Shown here in pieces: positions 15,553 to 25,045 of a stretch of DNA of 53,076 nt. Origin of the DNA: Halobacteriales archaeon QS_8_69_73 (GTDB lineage Archaea > Halobacteriota > Halobacteria > Halobacteriales > Haloarculaceae); assembly GCA_003022945.1 (NCBI GenBank), contig PXRZ01000043.1:42086-95161 (forward strand), in the 5' to 3' direction. Numbering within the stretch: position 1 is the stretch's first letter; each line of letters starts with the position of its first letter. The notes beneath the pieces were generated by a model. The model searched no databases. It saw only the letters and a list, made by a program, of their open reading frames with translations, and was not told where the DNA came from. Both the position numbers and the translations under genes were made by a program.

Positions 15553-16269
15553 TCAGCCCCGGGCGACGACCGCCTCGAGCAGCTCCGTCAGCGCCGCCGC
15601 CGACTCCTCCAGCAGCCGCTCGCCCAGCGCCGCGTCCCCGTCGCGGGGGTCTCCGACGACGCCGCTGTCGGTGAACGCCGCGGAGTCGTAGGCGAGGTTC
15701 GTCCCGTGGAGCCACTCGCCCCACCCCTCGGCGGCGCCCTCGGCGGCCCGATCGGTGCGGTCCTCGTGGACCAGCTCCGGCCGGAGATGCCGGACGAACG
15801 ACGTCTCGGCGGGCCCGGCGTGGCCCATGTCGTCGCCGGCGGCGTCGAACCAGGTGAACGGGACGGCGTAGCTCGCGCCGTCGCGGCTGAACCGCCCGCA
15901 GACCTCCCGGAGAGCGTCGACGTTGCCGCCGTGGCCATTGACGACGACCACCCGGTCGAGACCGTGGCCCGTGAGGCTCTCCATCGTCTCGCGGACGTAC
16001 GCGCGGAAGGTGTCCGGGCTCACCCAGAGGGTGCCGTCGAAGGCGCGGTGTTCCTCGGCGACGCCGACGGGGATCGTCGGGCCGACGAGCGCCTCACGGT
16101 CGCCGTCGCCGTACCGCTCGGCGCCCGCCTCCGCGACCGCCTCGGCGGTCATGGCGTCGACGCCCAGCGGCGCGTGCGGGCCGTGCTGTTCGGTGCTGCC
16201 GACGGGCAGCAGCGCAGCGTCGGCGTCGGCGTCGCGGACGTCGGTCCACGTCGATTCGGGAAGGTTCAT
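15553..16269 (-). CDS. Creatininase-family metal-dependent amidohydrolase
   Basis: A 238-residue protein with creatininase-fold motifs: LLPVGSTEQHGPHAPLGVDA (Glu/His metal ligands) at about 20-39, VVVNGHGGNVDALREV at about 105-120 and DDMGHAGPAETS at about 140-152. Characterised members hydrolyse creatinine, formamidopyrimidines (archaeal ArfB, in riboflavin and F420 synthesis) or the mycofactocin precursor peptide. The sequence alone does not say which. An ArfB-type role would be compatible with the riboflavin synthase gene elsewhere in the window, but that is inference. The full length is intact. Confidence 0.88.
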   Translation of the reverse strand: MNLPESTWTDVRDADADAALLPVGSTEQHGPHAPLGVDAMTAEAVAEAGAERYGDGDREALVGPTIPVGVAEEHRAFDGTLWVSPDTFRAYVRETMESLTGHGLDRVVVVNGHGGNVDALREVCGRFSRDGASYAVPFTWFDAAGDDMGHAGPAETSFVRHLRPELVHEDRTDRAAEGAAEGWGEWLHGTNLAYDSAAFTDSGVVGDPRDGDAALGERLLEESAAALTELLEAVVARG

Positions 16270-16330
16270 ACCGGTAGTTGGCGGCGCCGTCGCTTGTAGC
16301 CAGCGGTCGCCGCGAAGGGGTAAAGCCCGT

Positions 16331-16736
16331 CTATGCGATCAGCTGTTCCTCGCCGCGCTCGACCCTGACGGTACAGGGCGGCGAGATCTTGTTGTAGGCG
16401 CGGCGGAAGGCGTCCTTTGCGATCTCGGCGTCATCGGGGTTGCACCAGACGGTGAAGAGCCGCTCGCCCCGTTGGATGCGGGCGGCGGTGCCGACGATCT
16501 TGCCGAAGGCCTGCCGCATCCCGTCGGAGACGCGGTCGGCGCCGGCGCCGGTCGCCTGCTTGTTCTCCCGGATGACCTGGTGGGGGAACTTCCGGAGGAT
16601 CATCTTGTAATCGCCGCCCTCGCCGAGTTCCTTCAGCATCCGGCGGTTGGCCGACAGCCGCGCCGACTCTGTACTCCCGTCGCGTGTACGACGGCTTGTC
16701 GATGTTTCGGTACATCGAGGCGGGCTTGTCGCTCAT
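16331..16736 (-). pseudogene. rpl10e: Ribosomal protein L10e/uL16, internal deletion with frameshift
   Basis: From the ATG at 16736 the first frame gives [20 protein letters not shown] then EY, the normal N-terminus of haloarchaeal L10e. The sequence then jumps directly to GAGTCGGCGCGGCTGTCGGC, whose other frame reads [19 protein letters not shown] and continues to a normal C-terminus ([14 protein letters not shown]) with stop at 16331. A normal gene of about 176 codons is expected, and only 406 nt are present, so about 125 nt (about 42 codons, the IPGSKIAQ...QLRHGS-like part) are missing and the halves are out of frame. L10e helps place tRNA at the peptidyl-transferase centre and should be essential. 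A sequence or assembly error is a serious possibility. Confidence 0.88.
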
Positions 16737-16791
16737 GCTACGTGAGAGGTCGAGTTCGCGGATAAAGCCTTCGAAGCGCGCCGCTGCGGCG

Positions 16792-17586
16792 TCAGCCGCG
16801 CCGCGGGAGGAACGCCAGCGCCGCCAGCAGGAAGCTCGAGCCGGCGCTGAAGATGACGACGTATAGCAGACCGCTGACCCGCTGCTGGTGGTAGGCGACG
16901 TTCTCCTCGTAGCTGTCGTATCCTTCGACGTCCGTCGAGAGCACGACCGTCGACTCGTCGGGGAACGTCGCGACGTACTCGGTGCCGTCGAGGGTGAACG
17001 TCTCGCCTTCCTCGAGGTCGATGGACCGCTCCTCGGTGCTCTGCCAGCGGACGAGCACCCCTTCGGCGGTGACGTTGGCGACCGACTTCCGTTCGCCGCC
17101 CTGTTCGATCGCGTCGCCCTCGGCGAACCGCACGCGGTCACGGTCGAGGTACTCCTCGAGCGGTCGGGTCGTCCCGTTGCGGTAGACGACGACCTCGGTG
17201 CCGTCGTCGCGGGTGAAGGTGCCGTTTTCGACCGCGGGGTCGTCGGCCAGGACTGCCGGCACGTCGACCTCCTCGACGAGCGCGAACGTCCCGGGGTCGT
17301 CGCTGCCCTCGACGCTGACGTTGTAGCTAGCATTGGCGTAGTCGACGACACTGTTGTTGGCGAACGTCTGTTCGTTCTCGACGGTTTCCTCGTGGGTTAT
17401 CTCGCCCGACCCTTCGCCGACGGAGACGGTGTACGCCGTGCCACCCTGTCGGAAGCTGTCGCCGTCGCCGTACGTGTCGCCCTCGACGTCCGGCGTCGGG
17501 GCCTCGGCGAGCGCCATCACCGAGTACGCGCTGGCGGCCATCAGGAGAAAGAAGACGACACAGACCGCCGCCCATCGTCGTTGCAT
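16792..17586 (-). CDS. Uncharacterised membrane protein with two terminal helices
   Basis: A 264-residue protein from the ATG at 17586 (MQRRWAAVCVVFFLLMAASA). One N-terminal helix at about 5-28 and one C-terminal helix at about 240-260 flank a Glu/Asp/Val-rich, beta-predicted region. That region contains repeated short motifs (FTRDDGTEVVVYRNG, FTLDGTEYVATF) and N-glycosylation sequons such as NNS, NAS and NGT, so it is probably outside the cell. The upstream in-frame extension to 17778 is Arg/Pro noise. I do not recognise a family. Confidence 0.78.
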   Translation of the reverse strand: MQRRWAAVCVVFFLLMAASAYSVMALAEAPTPDVEGDTYGDGDSFRQGGTAYTVSVGEGSGEITHEETVENEQTFANNSVVDYANASYNVSVEGSDDPGTFALVEEVDVPAVLADDPAVENGTFTRDDGTEVVVYRNGTTRPLEEYLDRDRVRFAEGDAIEQGGERKSVANVTAEGVLVRWQSTEERSIDLEEGETFTLDGTEYVATFPDESTVVLSTDVEGYDSYEENVAYHQQRVSGLLYVVIFSAGSSFLLAALAFLPRRG

Positions 17587-17870
17587 ACGCGACGGAAGGT
17601 CAGGCCGTCGTATAGGCGTTACTAACTGTCTCCGAGGGGCTGAGCCGCCGCGTATCGGCGGCGTGAACGGTCGACGGCCGACGGCTGACGGCCGACGGAC
17701 GACCCCGGGCGCCCGTCGCGGTGCCGTCCGGGCGGCCGGGCGCGGCGACCCGGCGACGACCGGGCGCCGAACCGACACACGACGCCGGCGGCGACGGCAT
17801 GATTTCTATGATAAAAGACCGGAGAAAACCACCGAAACATCAATAGGTCGAAGTTCGGTACGTGTCCCAC

Positions 17871-19319
17871 ATGCCAGACGCATCAGAGAACGACCGGCGG
17901 GACGACGGCCGCGTCGACCGGCGGTCGCTGCTGAAGTACGGCGGCAGCGGCGCCGTCGCCGCCGGGTTGGCCGGCTGTCAGTCCCCGCAGAACCCGTACC
18001 CCGGAAGTGGGATCCGGGCCGACAGCGACGAGGAGTCGGGGTCCGGGTCGTCGGATCTTGAAGAGCCGCTGTCCGGGGAGACGGTCCGACTCGGCATCCT
18101 CGCGCCGCTGGACCTGCCGCTGGGGCGGTCGATGGGCGACGGTGCCCGCCTGGCCGCAAAACAGCTGCAGAACGACGGCGGCATCAAAGGCGCCGACGTC
18201 GAGGTCGTAGTCGGGGACACGAAGGCCGAGCCGGCCGAGGCCGTCTCCCAGCACAAGCGGCTCGTCAACCAGGAGAACTGCGACCTCACGATGGGGATTT
18301 TTCTCGGATCGGCGCTCATCTCGACGCTCGGCAAGTCCATCGCGCCCCTCGAGACAATCCACATCACGACCGCCTCGGCCGACCCGCGGGCCGGACGCGT
18401 CGTCTCGAAGACGAATACGTTCACGAGCAACACCGGCGAGGAGGAGTACGAGCAGTTCAAGTATCACTTCCGGGCCGGGCCGATCAACCTGTTCGACCTG
18501 GCCGACGCGATGTTGGAGTTCGTCGAGAACAAGAAGGACGACCTCGGCTGGGAACGGGTCGCGGTGCTGACGGAGAACCCACAGGAGTTCACCCCCTATC
18601 ACAACAAGCTGGTCGAGAGCCTCGACGAGATCGTCGACGTTCCCATCGTCCAGCGGGTCGGCGGCGTCGCCGACTGGTCGCCGTTCTACAACAACATCGA
18701 AAACGAGAACTGCGACGTCGCGCTCGTGGGGCTGGCGCTGATCGGCAACAGCGCGGTCAACCAGTGGGCCGACCAGCGGCGTGACTTCGAGTTCGGCGGC
18801 ATCCACGTGCCGAGCCAGAGCTACAGCTTCTGGGCGTCGACGGACGGCAACGCCCGGCACGTGTTTACCATGAACGCGATGACGCCGCAGACGAGCAACA
18901 CCGAGCTGACCCAGCCGTTCGTCGAGGCGTACAACGAGGAGTTCGACAACGTCCCCATCTACAGCGGCGCTATCACGTACGACGCGGTTTACATCGTCGA
19001 GCAGGCCATCACCCGGGCCGTCGAGAACGAGGGCGTCGAGGGCGAGATTCCGGGTCCCGAGACCCTCATTCCGATCATGGAGGAGGGGACGTTCGGCGGC
19101 AGCACCATCCTCGACGAGTTCCAGTTCACGCCGTCGGACGCGGAGTACGCCCACGAGCCGCAGTGGACCTCCATCGAGGGAACGGGGGTACCGGTGTTCC
19201 AGCAGTGGCAGTTCGACCCCGAGGTGGCCGAGGACTACGGCACCATGCATTCGTTCTACCCCGAGGAGAACAAGACGGCCGACTACACCGTCCCCGAGTG
19301 GATCGGAGGTGACGGCTGA
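17871..19319 (+). CDS. ABC transporter substrate-binding lipoprotein, branched-chain amino acid/amide type (LivJ-like)
   Basis: The ATG at 17871 gives 482 residues; an in-frame GTG at 17862 is the alternative. The N-terminus has a twin-arginine motif (DRRSLLKYGGSG) followed by the lipobox GLAGC (Cys at about 36) and a Gly/Ser/Asp-rich linker, so it is a Tat-exported, lipid-anchored protein. The rest is a periplasmic-binding-protein type 1 fold (ETVRLGILAPLDLPLGRSMG; GARLAAKQLQNDGGIKGADV-like). It opens a five-gene operon with two permeases and two ATPases. The ligand could be branched-chain amino acids, amides or urea. Confidence 0.92.
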   Translation: MPDASENDRRDDGRVDRRSLLKYGGSGAVAAGLAGCQSPQNPYPGSGIRADSDEESGSGSSDLEEPLSGETVRLGILAPLDLPLGRSMGDGARLAAKQLQNDGGIKGADVEVVVGDTKAEPAEAVSQHKRLVNQENCDLTMGIFLGSALISTLGKSIAPLETIHITTASADPRAGRVVSKTNTFTSNTGEEEYEQFKYHFRAGPINLFDLADAMLEFVENKKDDLGWERVAVLTENPQEFTPYHNKLVESLDEIVDVPIVQRVGGVADWSPFYNNIENENCDVALVGLALIGNSAVNQWADQRRDFEFGGIHVPSQSYSFWASTDGNARHVFTMNAMTPQTSNTELTQPFVEAYNEEFDNVPIYSGAITYDAVYIVEQAITRAVENEGVEGEIPGPETLIPIMEEGTFGGSTILDEFQFTPSDAEYAHEPQWTSIEGTGVPVFQQWQFDPEVAEDYGTMHSFYPEENKTADYTVPEWIGGDG

Positions 19320-20212
19320 TGGTCCTCGGCGAGATAGCCACGGCCACCGTCACCGCGGTCTTCCTCAGCGCGCTGTACGCCATCATCGCCATCGGCTTCA
19401 CGCTCATCTTCGGTGTCGGCGGCATCCTCAATTTCGCACACGGCGCGTTCATCACCGTCGGAATGTTCGCTGCCTTTCTCGTGACCAACTCCAACGGACT
19501 GGTCGAACTCCCGATATGGGCCGGGCTGCTCGCCGGCACGGGGGCGGGGGCGCTTCTCGGCGCCGTCACCTACGTCGGCATCGTCAGGTACGTCCGCGAC
19601 CGGCCGGTGACGGTGCTCATTCTCACGTTCGTCATCGGCTTCTTCCTCATCTACGCGATCCGCATCGGCGCCAGTGACATCCTCGGGGTCGACGACCCGC
19701 TGGCGATTCCCGTCCCGCAGGTCATGGGGACGGACGCCCTCAACAACGTGTTCATCCTCGTCACCTCGTGGCTCCTCATCGGGCTGCTGTTCTACTTCGT
19801 CAACTACACCCGGACGGGCCGGGCCATCATCGCCGTCAGCCAAAGCGACAAGGGGGCGGCGCTGGTCGGCATCGATGCTGGGAAGATCAACCTCATCACC
19901 TGGACGGTCGCGGGGGCGTTCGCGGGCTACGCGGGGGTGCTGCTGGCCGGGGCGTTCGGCAGCGGAAGCTGGCTGATGTCCATCCAGCCGCCGGCGCCGC
20001 TCATCCTCTCCTTCGCAATCGTCATCCTCGGCGGGCTCGGCTCCATCAAGGGTAGCATCGCCGGCGCCTACATCATCGGGTTCGCCGAGACGTTCGCGGT
20101 CAACTTCGTCCCGGGCGGCCAACAGCTCGCCGGGGTCTCGTCGCTCGTACTGCTGGTCGTGTTCCTGCTGGTGAAGCCCGAGGGACTGTTCGGACGGGGG
20201 GCGGCAGAATAA
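19319..20212 (+). CDS. ABC transporter permease, LivH-like
   Basis: A 297-residue inner-membrane protein with about eight helices. The LivH-family features FGVGGILNFAHGAFITVGMF (residues 32-51) and GLGSIKGSIAGAYIIGF near the C-terminus are clear. It forms the translocation pore together with the LivM-like protein. Its ATG overlaps the last base of the binding-protein stop (TGATGG), so the two are translationally coupled. Nothing unusual is seen. Confidence 0.93.
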   Translation: MVLGEIATATVTAVFLSALYAIIAIGFTLIFGVGGILNFAHGAFITVGMFAAFLVTNSNGLVELPIWAGLLAGTGAGALLGAVTYVGIVRYVRDRPVTVLILTFVIGFFLIYAIRIGASDILGVDDPLAIPVPQVMGTDALNNVFILVTSWLLIGLLFYFVNYTRTGRAIIAVSQSDKGAALVGIDAGKINLITWTVAGAFAGYAGVLLAGAFGSGSWLMSIQPPAPLILSFAIVILGGLGSIKGSIAGAYIIGFAETFAVNFVPGGQQLAGVSSLVLLVVFLLVKPEGLFGRGAAE

Positions 20213-21522
20213 TGGCGACCGAAACACCTCTCGAGGGCGACGTCGGCCGGCGCCGCAGACAGGCGGTCGTGGAGAAGCTCCTGCTGCGGGACCTCGCGCT
20301 GCGGCACCGGCTCGGCATCCTCGGCGTCTGCCTGCTGGCGCTGGTGCCGCTGCTCGCACAGCCGCGGGAGCTGAACCAGTTCACGTACGTGCTGTATCTG
20401 ATGATGTTCGCGATCAGCTGGGACGTCGTCTCCGGCTACACCGGCCAGCTCAGCTTCGGACACGCCTTCTTCTTCGCGCTGGGCGGCTACGGCACCTCGG
20501 TCACCGTCAACCAGCACCTGTTGCCGCTGGCCAACGACCTCGGGCTGACGCTCGGCCCGGTCGGGACCGTACTCGTCATCCTCGGCGGCATCGTCGGCGG
20601 GACGCTCGTCGCCGCCCTCGGCGGCGTGCTCATCGGGGTGCCGGCGCTGCGGCTCGACGGCCCGTACCTCTCGCTGGTGACGCTCATCGCGCCGCTGCTG
20701 TTGTATCAGAGTCTCATCATCTTCAGCGACGAAGGGTCGCTGCCCGTGCTGGCCCCAGGGGGGCTGGGCGGGACCAGCGGCCTGCTGAACACGCCGCCGT
20801 CGTTTGTCGGTATCGGCGGGCTGAACACCGCGGTGACGGTCGACCAGCAGTGGGTCGGGGCGGTCGCCCGGTACTACATCTCCTTTTTGGCGCTACTGAT
20901 CGTGCTGGCGGTCACCTACGGCGTGACCCGCTCGGCGGCCGGCAGCGTCTTCACCGCCATCCGCGAGGACGAGGACGCCGTCCGATCGGTAGGAATGAAC
21001 CCCGCGAAGTTCAAGATCTTCGCGTTCGTCCTCTCGGCGGCCATCGGCGGCTTCGCCGCGGCCGTCTGGATGCACGCCGGGCCCAACGCCGCCCCGAACA
21101 CCGAGAACCTCTTCGGTTCGGGCCGGATCGATCTCAGCATCAACGTCATCGTCATCGCCATCATCGGCGGCATGGGGACGATCGTCGGCAGCATCGTCGG
21201 CGCACTGTTCTTCGCCTTCGCCGACACCGTCATCGGCGGGCTCGATGTGGCCATCCCCGGCGTCGAGTTGCTGTTCGGTTCCGAGCTCACGATCGCCGAC
21301 ACCAGCCCGCTGCCGACGTTCCTGCTCGGGATGCTCGCGCTGGTGTTCCTGCCGCGGGGTGTCGTCCCCGAACTCACCCGGTTCGGCCGCCGGCTGCTCG
21401 CCTGGCGGCGCGGCGAGGTCGACACGCTCCTCGGGCGGGACCGGAGTCCCTCGACGCTGAAGCGCACCGCAGAAAAGTACCGCGAGGAGATCGAGGAGAT
21501 CGTCGGGGGTGAGAGCCGATGA
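20212..21522 (+). CDS. ABC transporter permease, LivM-like
   Basis: A 436-residue permease, longer than LivH because of an N-terminal cytoplasmic segment of about 30 residues and a charged C-terminal tail of about 70. The family motif SGYTGQLSFGHAFFFALGGY is at about 74-93 and the cytoplasmic EAA-like loop ITAIREDEDAVRSVGMNPAK-type (written here FTAIREDEDAVRSVGMN) at about 245-261. The GMGTIVGSIVGALFF segment closes the core. The start overlaps the LivH stop (TAATGG). It is the second pore subunit of the same importer. Confidence 0.92.
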   Translation: MATETPLEGDVGRRRRQAVVEKLLLRDLALRHRLGILGVCLLALVPLLAQPRELNQFTYVLYLMMFAISWDVVSGYTGQLSFGHAFFFALGGYGTSVTVNQHLLPLANDLGLTLGPVGTVLVILGGIVGGTLVAALGGVLIGVPALRLDGPYLSLVTLIAPLLLYQSLIIFSDEGSLPVLAPGGLGGTSGLLNTPPSFVGIGGLNTAVTVDQQWVGAVARYYISFLALLIVLAVTYGVTRSAAGSVFTAIREDEDAVRSVGMNPAKFKIFAFVLSAAIGGFAAAVWMHAGPNAAPNTENLFGSGRIDLSINVIVIAIIGGMGTIVGSIVGALFFAFADTVIGGLDVAIPGVELLFGSELTIADTSPLPTFLLGMLALVFLPRGVVPELTRFGRRLLAWRRGEVDTLLGRDRSPSTLKRTAEKYREEIEEIVGGESR

Positions 21523-22307
21523 GCGCCGACGCGGTCGGCGCCGAGCCGGACGAGCGGGCCTACGGGCCCGACGACGGCATCCTCGTGGCCGACGACCTCC
21601 GCAAGGAGTTCGGCGGGCTGACGGCCGTCGACGACCTCTCCTTCGCCGTCCAGGAGCAGGAAATCCTCGGCTTCATCGGGCCGAACGGCGCCGGCAAGTC
21701 GACGACGTTCAACTGCGTCACCGGCACCTACCCGCCGACCGACGGCACCGTCTACTTCAAGGGCGAGGACGTCACCGGAATCTCCGCCCACGACATGGTG
21801 AAGGAGGGAATGTCCCGGACCTTCCAGGAGTTCGCGCCGCTGGAGGACCGGGCGGTCGTCAAGAACGTCGAGCTGGCGCTGGCGCCTGACGAGCTGTTCA
21901 CGCTGTCGGGGATGGGCGGCGAAACCGAGCAGCTGGCCCGGGAGATCTGCCGGCGGGTCGGCCTCGGCGACGTGATGGATCAGACGCCCTCGGAGCTGCC
22001 GCACGCCGGCATGCTGAAGCTCGAACTCGCCCGGGCCATCGCCACTCAGCCGGACGTGATGCTCGTCGACGAGCCGTTCGCCGGCCTCTCCGGCCAGGAG
22101 GTCCAGGAGCTGACCGAGGTGATGGAGTCGCTCCGCCACCACGGCATGACGCTCATCGTCGTCGACCACAACATGCGCGGACTGTTGAACCTCATCGACC
22201 GGGCGTTCGTCATCCAGTTCGGCTCGAAGATCGCCGAGGGGACGCCCGAGGAGATCAAAAACGACCCCGAGGTCCAGGAGGCGTACCTGGGAGGTGAGGA
22301 GATATGA
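21519..22307 (+). CDS. ABC transporter ATP-binding protein, LivG-like
   Basis: A 262-residue ATPase with Walker A GPNGAGKST at about 51-59 and Walker B MLVDEPFAGL at about 178-187; the LivG-type insert around FQEFAPLEDRAVVKNV is present. The signature motif position reads SELPHAGMLKLELARA rather than the usual LSxGQ, which appears to be a lineage feature of some archaeal LivG proteins rather than damage. The start overlaps the LivM stop by 4 bp. It powers the importer together with the next gene product. Confidence 0.92.
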   Translation: MSADAVGAEPDERAYGPDDGILVADDLRKEFGGLTAVDDLSFAVQEQEILGFIGPNGAGKSTTFNCVTGTYPPTDGTVYFKGEDVTGISAHDMVKEGMSRTFQEFAPLEDRAVVKNVELALAPDELFTLSGMGGETEQLAREICRRVGLGDVMDQTPSELPHAGMLKLELARAIATQPDVMLVDEPFAGLSGQEVQELTEVMESLRHHGMTLIVVDHNMRGLLNLIDRAFVIQFGSKIAEGTPEEIKNDPEVQEAYLGGEEI

Positions 22308-23077
22308 GCGTCGACACTGACGCCGACGCCGACGAGGAGCCCGCCGGCACGGAGGCGACCGCCGGCGACTCCGACGTGGCGCTTGAGGCAGAGGGCCTCG
22401 AGGTCACCTACGGGAAGGTAACGGCCCTCCGGGGGCTCGACGTCATCGTCACCGAGGGCGAGATCGTCTCGCTGATCGGGCCGAACGGCGCCGGCAAAAC
22501 GACGTTCTGCAACACCGCTTCGGGCTTTCTCGATTACGGCGGCAGCGTCCGCTACCGCGGCCAGGAGGTCGCCTCCGTCGGACAGACCGAGCTCGTCGAC
22601 CGGGGGATGGTCCACTGCACCGAAGAGCGGGACCTCTTCGGCTACATGGACGTCGAGGACAACCTCGGGCTGGGCGGTTACCTCCGGGACGACGAGGTCA
22701 TCGAGGAGCGCAAGGAGTTCGTCTACGAGTTGTTCCCGCGGCTGGACGAGCGCCGCGAGCAGAACGCCCGCTCGATGTCCGGCGGCGAACAACAGATGCT
22801 CGCCATCGGGCGGGCGCTGATGGGCGATCCGGACCTGCTGATCCTCGACGAGCCGACGCTGGGGCTGGCGCCGGTCATCCTCCAGGACATCGCGGAGGCG
22901 CTGGACCCCATCGTCGAGCGGGGCGTCACGGTACTGCTCACCGAGCAGAACGTCACCTTCGCGCTGAAGCACGCCGACCGCATCTACCTGCTGGAAAACG
23001 GCGAGGCCGTCCGCGAGGGCACCCCCGACGAGCTGAAAGGCGACGATTACATCCGAGAGTCGTACCTCGGCGGCTAA
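22304..23077 (+). CDS. ABC transporter ATP-binding protein, LivF-like
   Basis: A 257-residue ATPase with a 25-residue acidic N-terminal extension. Walker A GPNGAGKTT is at about 60-68, the signature SMSGGEQQMLAIGRAL at about 158-173 and Walker B LLILDEPTLGL follows. These are typical of LivF. It overlaps LivG by 4 bp and closes the five-gene importer operon. Its stop codon overlaps the stop of the convergent CPBP protease gene, so the two transcripts must meet here. Confidence 0.93.
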   Translation: MSVDTDADADEEPAGTEATAGDSDVALEAEGLEVTYGKVTALRGLDVIVTEGEIVSLIGPNGAGKTTFCNTASGFLDYGGSVRYRGQEVASVGQTELVDRGMVHCTEERDLFGYMDVEDNLGLGGYLRDDEVIEERKEFVYELFPRLDERREQNARSMSGGEQQMLAIGRALMGDPDLLILDEPTLGLAPVILQDIAEALDPIVERGVTVLLTEQNVTFALKHADRIYLLENGEAVREGTPDELKGDDYIRESYLGG

Positions 23078-24026
23078 GAGCGCAGCGCCGGCGTCGCAAC
23101 CTTCTCGCCGAACGTCCGGCCCGTGAGACGAGCGTAGCCGACGACGAGGAGACAGCCCACCGCCGTCGCCCCGAGGCCGAGCAGGCCACCCTCGATGCCG
23201 AAGCCCGCGCCGTGGATCACGGGGTCGCCGGCGACCTCGGTCCGGACGAGCCGGACCGGTATCTCGAGGCCGCTCACCGGCAGCCCCAGCAGCACGCCCG
23301 AGAGGTTCCAGGTGACGTGGAGGCCGATCGGAAAGGACAGCGACCCGGTGTAGACGTAGGCGAGCCCGAGCAGGAGGCCCGCCAGCGTCACCGTCGCCAG
23401 CGAGCGGGGGCTGGCGGCGGGGTTGGCGCCGTGGAGCAGCCCGAAGCCGAGACTCGAGACGATCAGCGCGGCGGCGACCGACGCCCGACGGCCGAGAACG
23501 GCGGTGAGCCCCTCGGCGAGGTTCGTCAGGATGTAGCCGCGCAACAGCAGTTCCTCGTAGACGCCGACGACGACGATGCTGACGACGACGAGCGCGAGCC
23601 AGGCCGAAAGCGGGTACGCCGGGGGACCGGAGGGGTCGACGCTGGCCTCGTAGACGCCGAGGGCAGCGCCGACGGCGTAGGCACCGCAGACCAGCACGAC
23701 CCCGAGGGCGGCGCCGGCCAGGGGTCGAGCCACGGGCGGGCGCCGCCTCGGAGCCCCAGGTCGGCGAGGAGCCGCCGGTCGAGATACCGCCCCGCGAGCA
23801 GGGTGAGGAGGGCCGTCGCCGCGCCGTTGAGCGCCAGGAATGCGAGTGCGGCGGCGAGGCCGACCCCGCCGGCTCCGCCGGGGTCGACGCCGTAGCCGGC
23901 CGCCAGCGCCGCGCCGCCGACGGCCAGGTTCACGAGCAGGAAGCCACCGCCAGCGACGAGCAGGCGCCACGGGGTCCGGAGTCGGCCGGTCGGCACCCGG
24001 AGCAGCGAACGGACGCGATCGCGCAC
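23074..24026 (-). pseudogene. CPBP-family intramembrane metalloprotease, single frameshift
   Basis: The N-terminal part (from a GTG at 24026, [14 protein letters not shown]) reads through three helices to LADLGLRGGARPWLD. Translation then has to shift frame at the C run of 23721-23724 to continue LAGAALGVVLVCGAYAVG and the conserved CPBP core. That core contains EELLLRGYILTNLAEG with the catalytic Glu-Glu and GLLHGANPA with the His, and later FPIGLHVTWN. One extra C would restore a single frame of about 318 residues. Family members are membrane proteases related to type II CAAX prenyl endopeptidases. A homopolymer sequencing error is as likely as a true mutation. Confidence 0.85.
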
Positions 24027-24082
24027 ACCGACAGTACCGCGGCCACCGCAATCAACGTGTCCGTTTCGGGGACGTCGGAAGG

Positions 24083-24090
24083 CTTTTATT
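24083..24090 (+). promoter_or_regulatory. TATA-like element upstream of the surface protein gene
   Basis: CTTTTATT lies 25-32 nt before the ATG at 24115, consistent with a leaderless start. Confidence 0.5.
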
Positions 24091-24114
24091 CAGCACCGGT
24101 GCAGGATCATACTG

Positions 24115-25029
24115 ATGAACAACGGACCGGGTGCAGCTCTCGTGGTCGTCGCACTCGCCGTGGCGGCGGCGGCCGTCGCCCCGGGGGGCGTCGTCGCGAA
24201 CCACGGCGTCGACAGCGTCAACCACGCCGTCGAGCCGGCGGACCCGGCACCCGGCGCCGAGGAGGTGAGCTACGTCTTCGAGGCGGAGCTGGTCGACAAC
24301 TTCGGCGACGACCGGTCGGGTATCGAGGAGCCGAGGCGGGTCGTATTCACCCTGGAAGCGGGCGACGTGGGCGGCTGTGCCTCGGATATCGGCGTCGTCG
24401 AGTCGTACACGCTCACCATCACGAACCAGAACGGCGAGCAGGAGGAGATGGACGCGGAGGCCTCGTTCGACGGCGGTACCGCGGAGTTCGATATCTCGGA
24501 CCCGAGCAACACGTACACCGTGAACGACGTCATCCGACTGGAGCTGGACGAGTGCGTGACCAACCCCGGCGAGGCGGGCTGGTACCAGGCGGAGGTCGTC
24601 GTCGAGGGGAAGGCGTTCGGCTCCGACGAGCAGGTGTCGGTGTCGGAGAGCTCCCACTACTTCGCGATCTGCAACGGCTGCGACAACGAATCGGCCGCCC
24701 GCGAGGAACTCGGGCCGCCGCCGTCCCAGCAGTCGGAATCGACGCCCACCCCGACACCGACGCCGACGCCCACCCCGACGCCGACGTCCACGCCCACCCC
24801 CACCGAGGCGTCGTCGCCGACCGCCACCCCAACACCGACGCCCGCACCCACCCCCACCGAGGTATCGTCGCCGACCGCCACCCCGACGCCCACACCTACC
24901 CCTACCGAGGCGTCCGACGATGGATTGTTCGGCGGCGAGGGGCCGCTCGGCGTCGACCCGCTGGTCATCGTCGGGCTGGTGGCGGCGGTGTCGATCGGCG
25001 TCGCCGCCTTCGGCGCGACGCGGCTGTGA
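24115..25029 (+). CDS. Secreted, membrane-anchored surface protein with Thr/Pro stalk
   Basis: A 304-residue protein with an N-terminal signal peptide (about residues 5-30) and a 180-residue beta-rich domain. That domain has four to five cysteines (GGCAS, DECVTN, CNGCDN) that could form disulfides. A low-complexity Thr/Pro stalk at about 205-265, built of imperfect [14 protein letters not shown] units, follows. A final hydrophobic helix (about 282-300) ends in TRL. Thr-rich stalks in haloarchaeal surface proteins are commonly O-glycosylated. Its neighbours downstream are sugar-handling and transport genes. The ligand-binding or enzymatic role is unknown. Confidence 0.85.
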   Translation: MNNGPGAALVVVALAVAAAAVAPGGVVANHGVDSVNHAVEPADPAPGAEEVSYVFEAELVDNFGDDRSGIEEPRRVVFTLEAGDVGGCASDIGVVESYTLTITNQNGEQEEMDAEASFDGGTAEFDISDPSNTYTVNDVIRLELDECVTNPGEAGWYQAEVVVEGKAFGSDEQVSVSESSHYFAICNGCDNESAAREELGPPPSQQSESTPTPTPTPTPTPTPTSTPTPTEASSPTATPTPTPAPTPTEVSSPTATPTPTPTPTEASDDGLFGGEGPLGVDPLVIVGLVAAVSIGVAAFGATRL

Positions 25030-25045
25030 GCGCGTTCCGGCATAG

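Noticed and set aside
24730..24915. ACCCCGACGCC-type tandem repeats, considered as a CRISPR or minisatellite
   Set aside because: They lie inside the surface-protein frame and encode its Thr/Pro stalk; no spacers are present.
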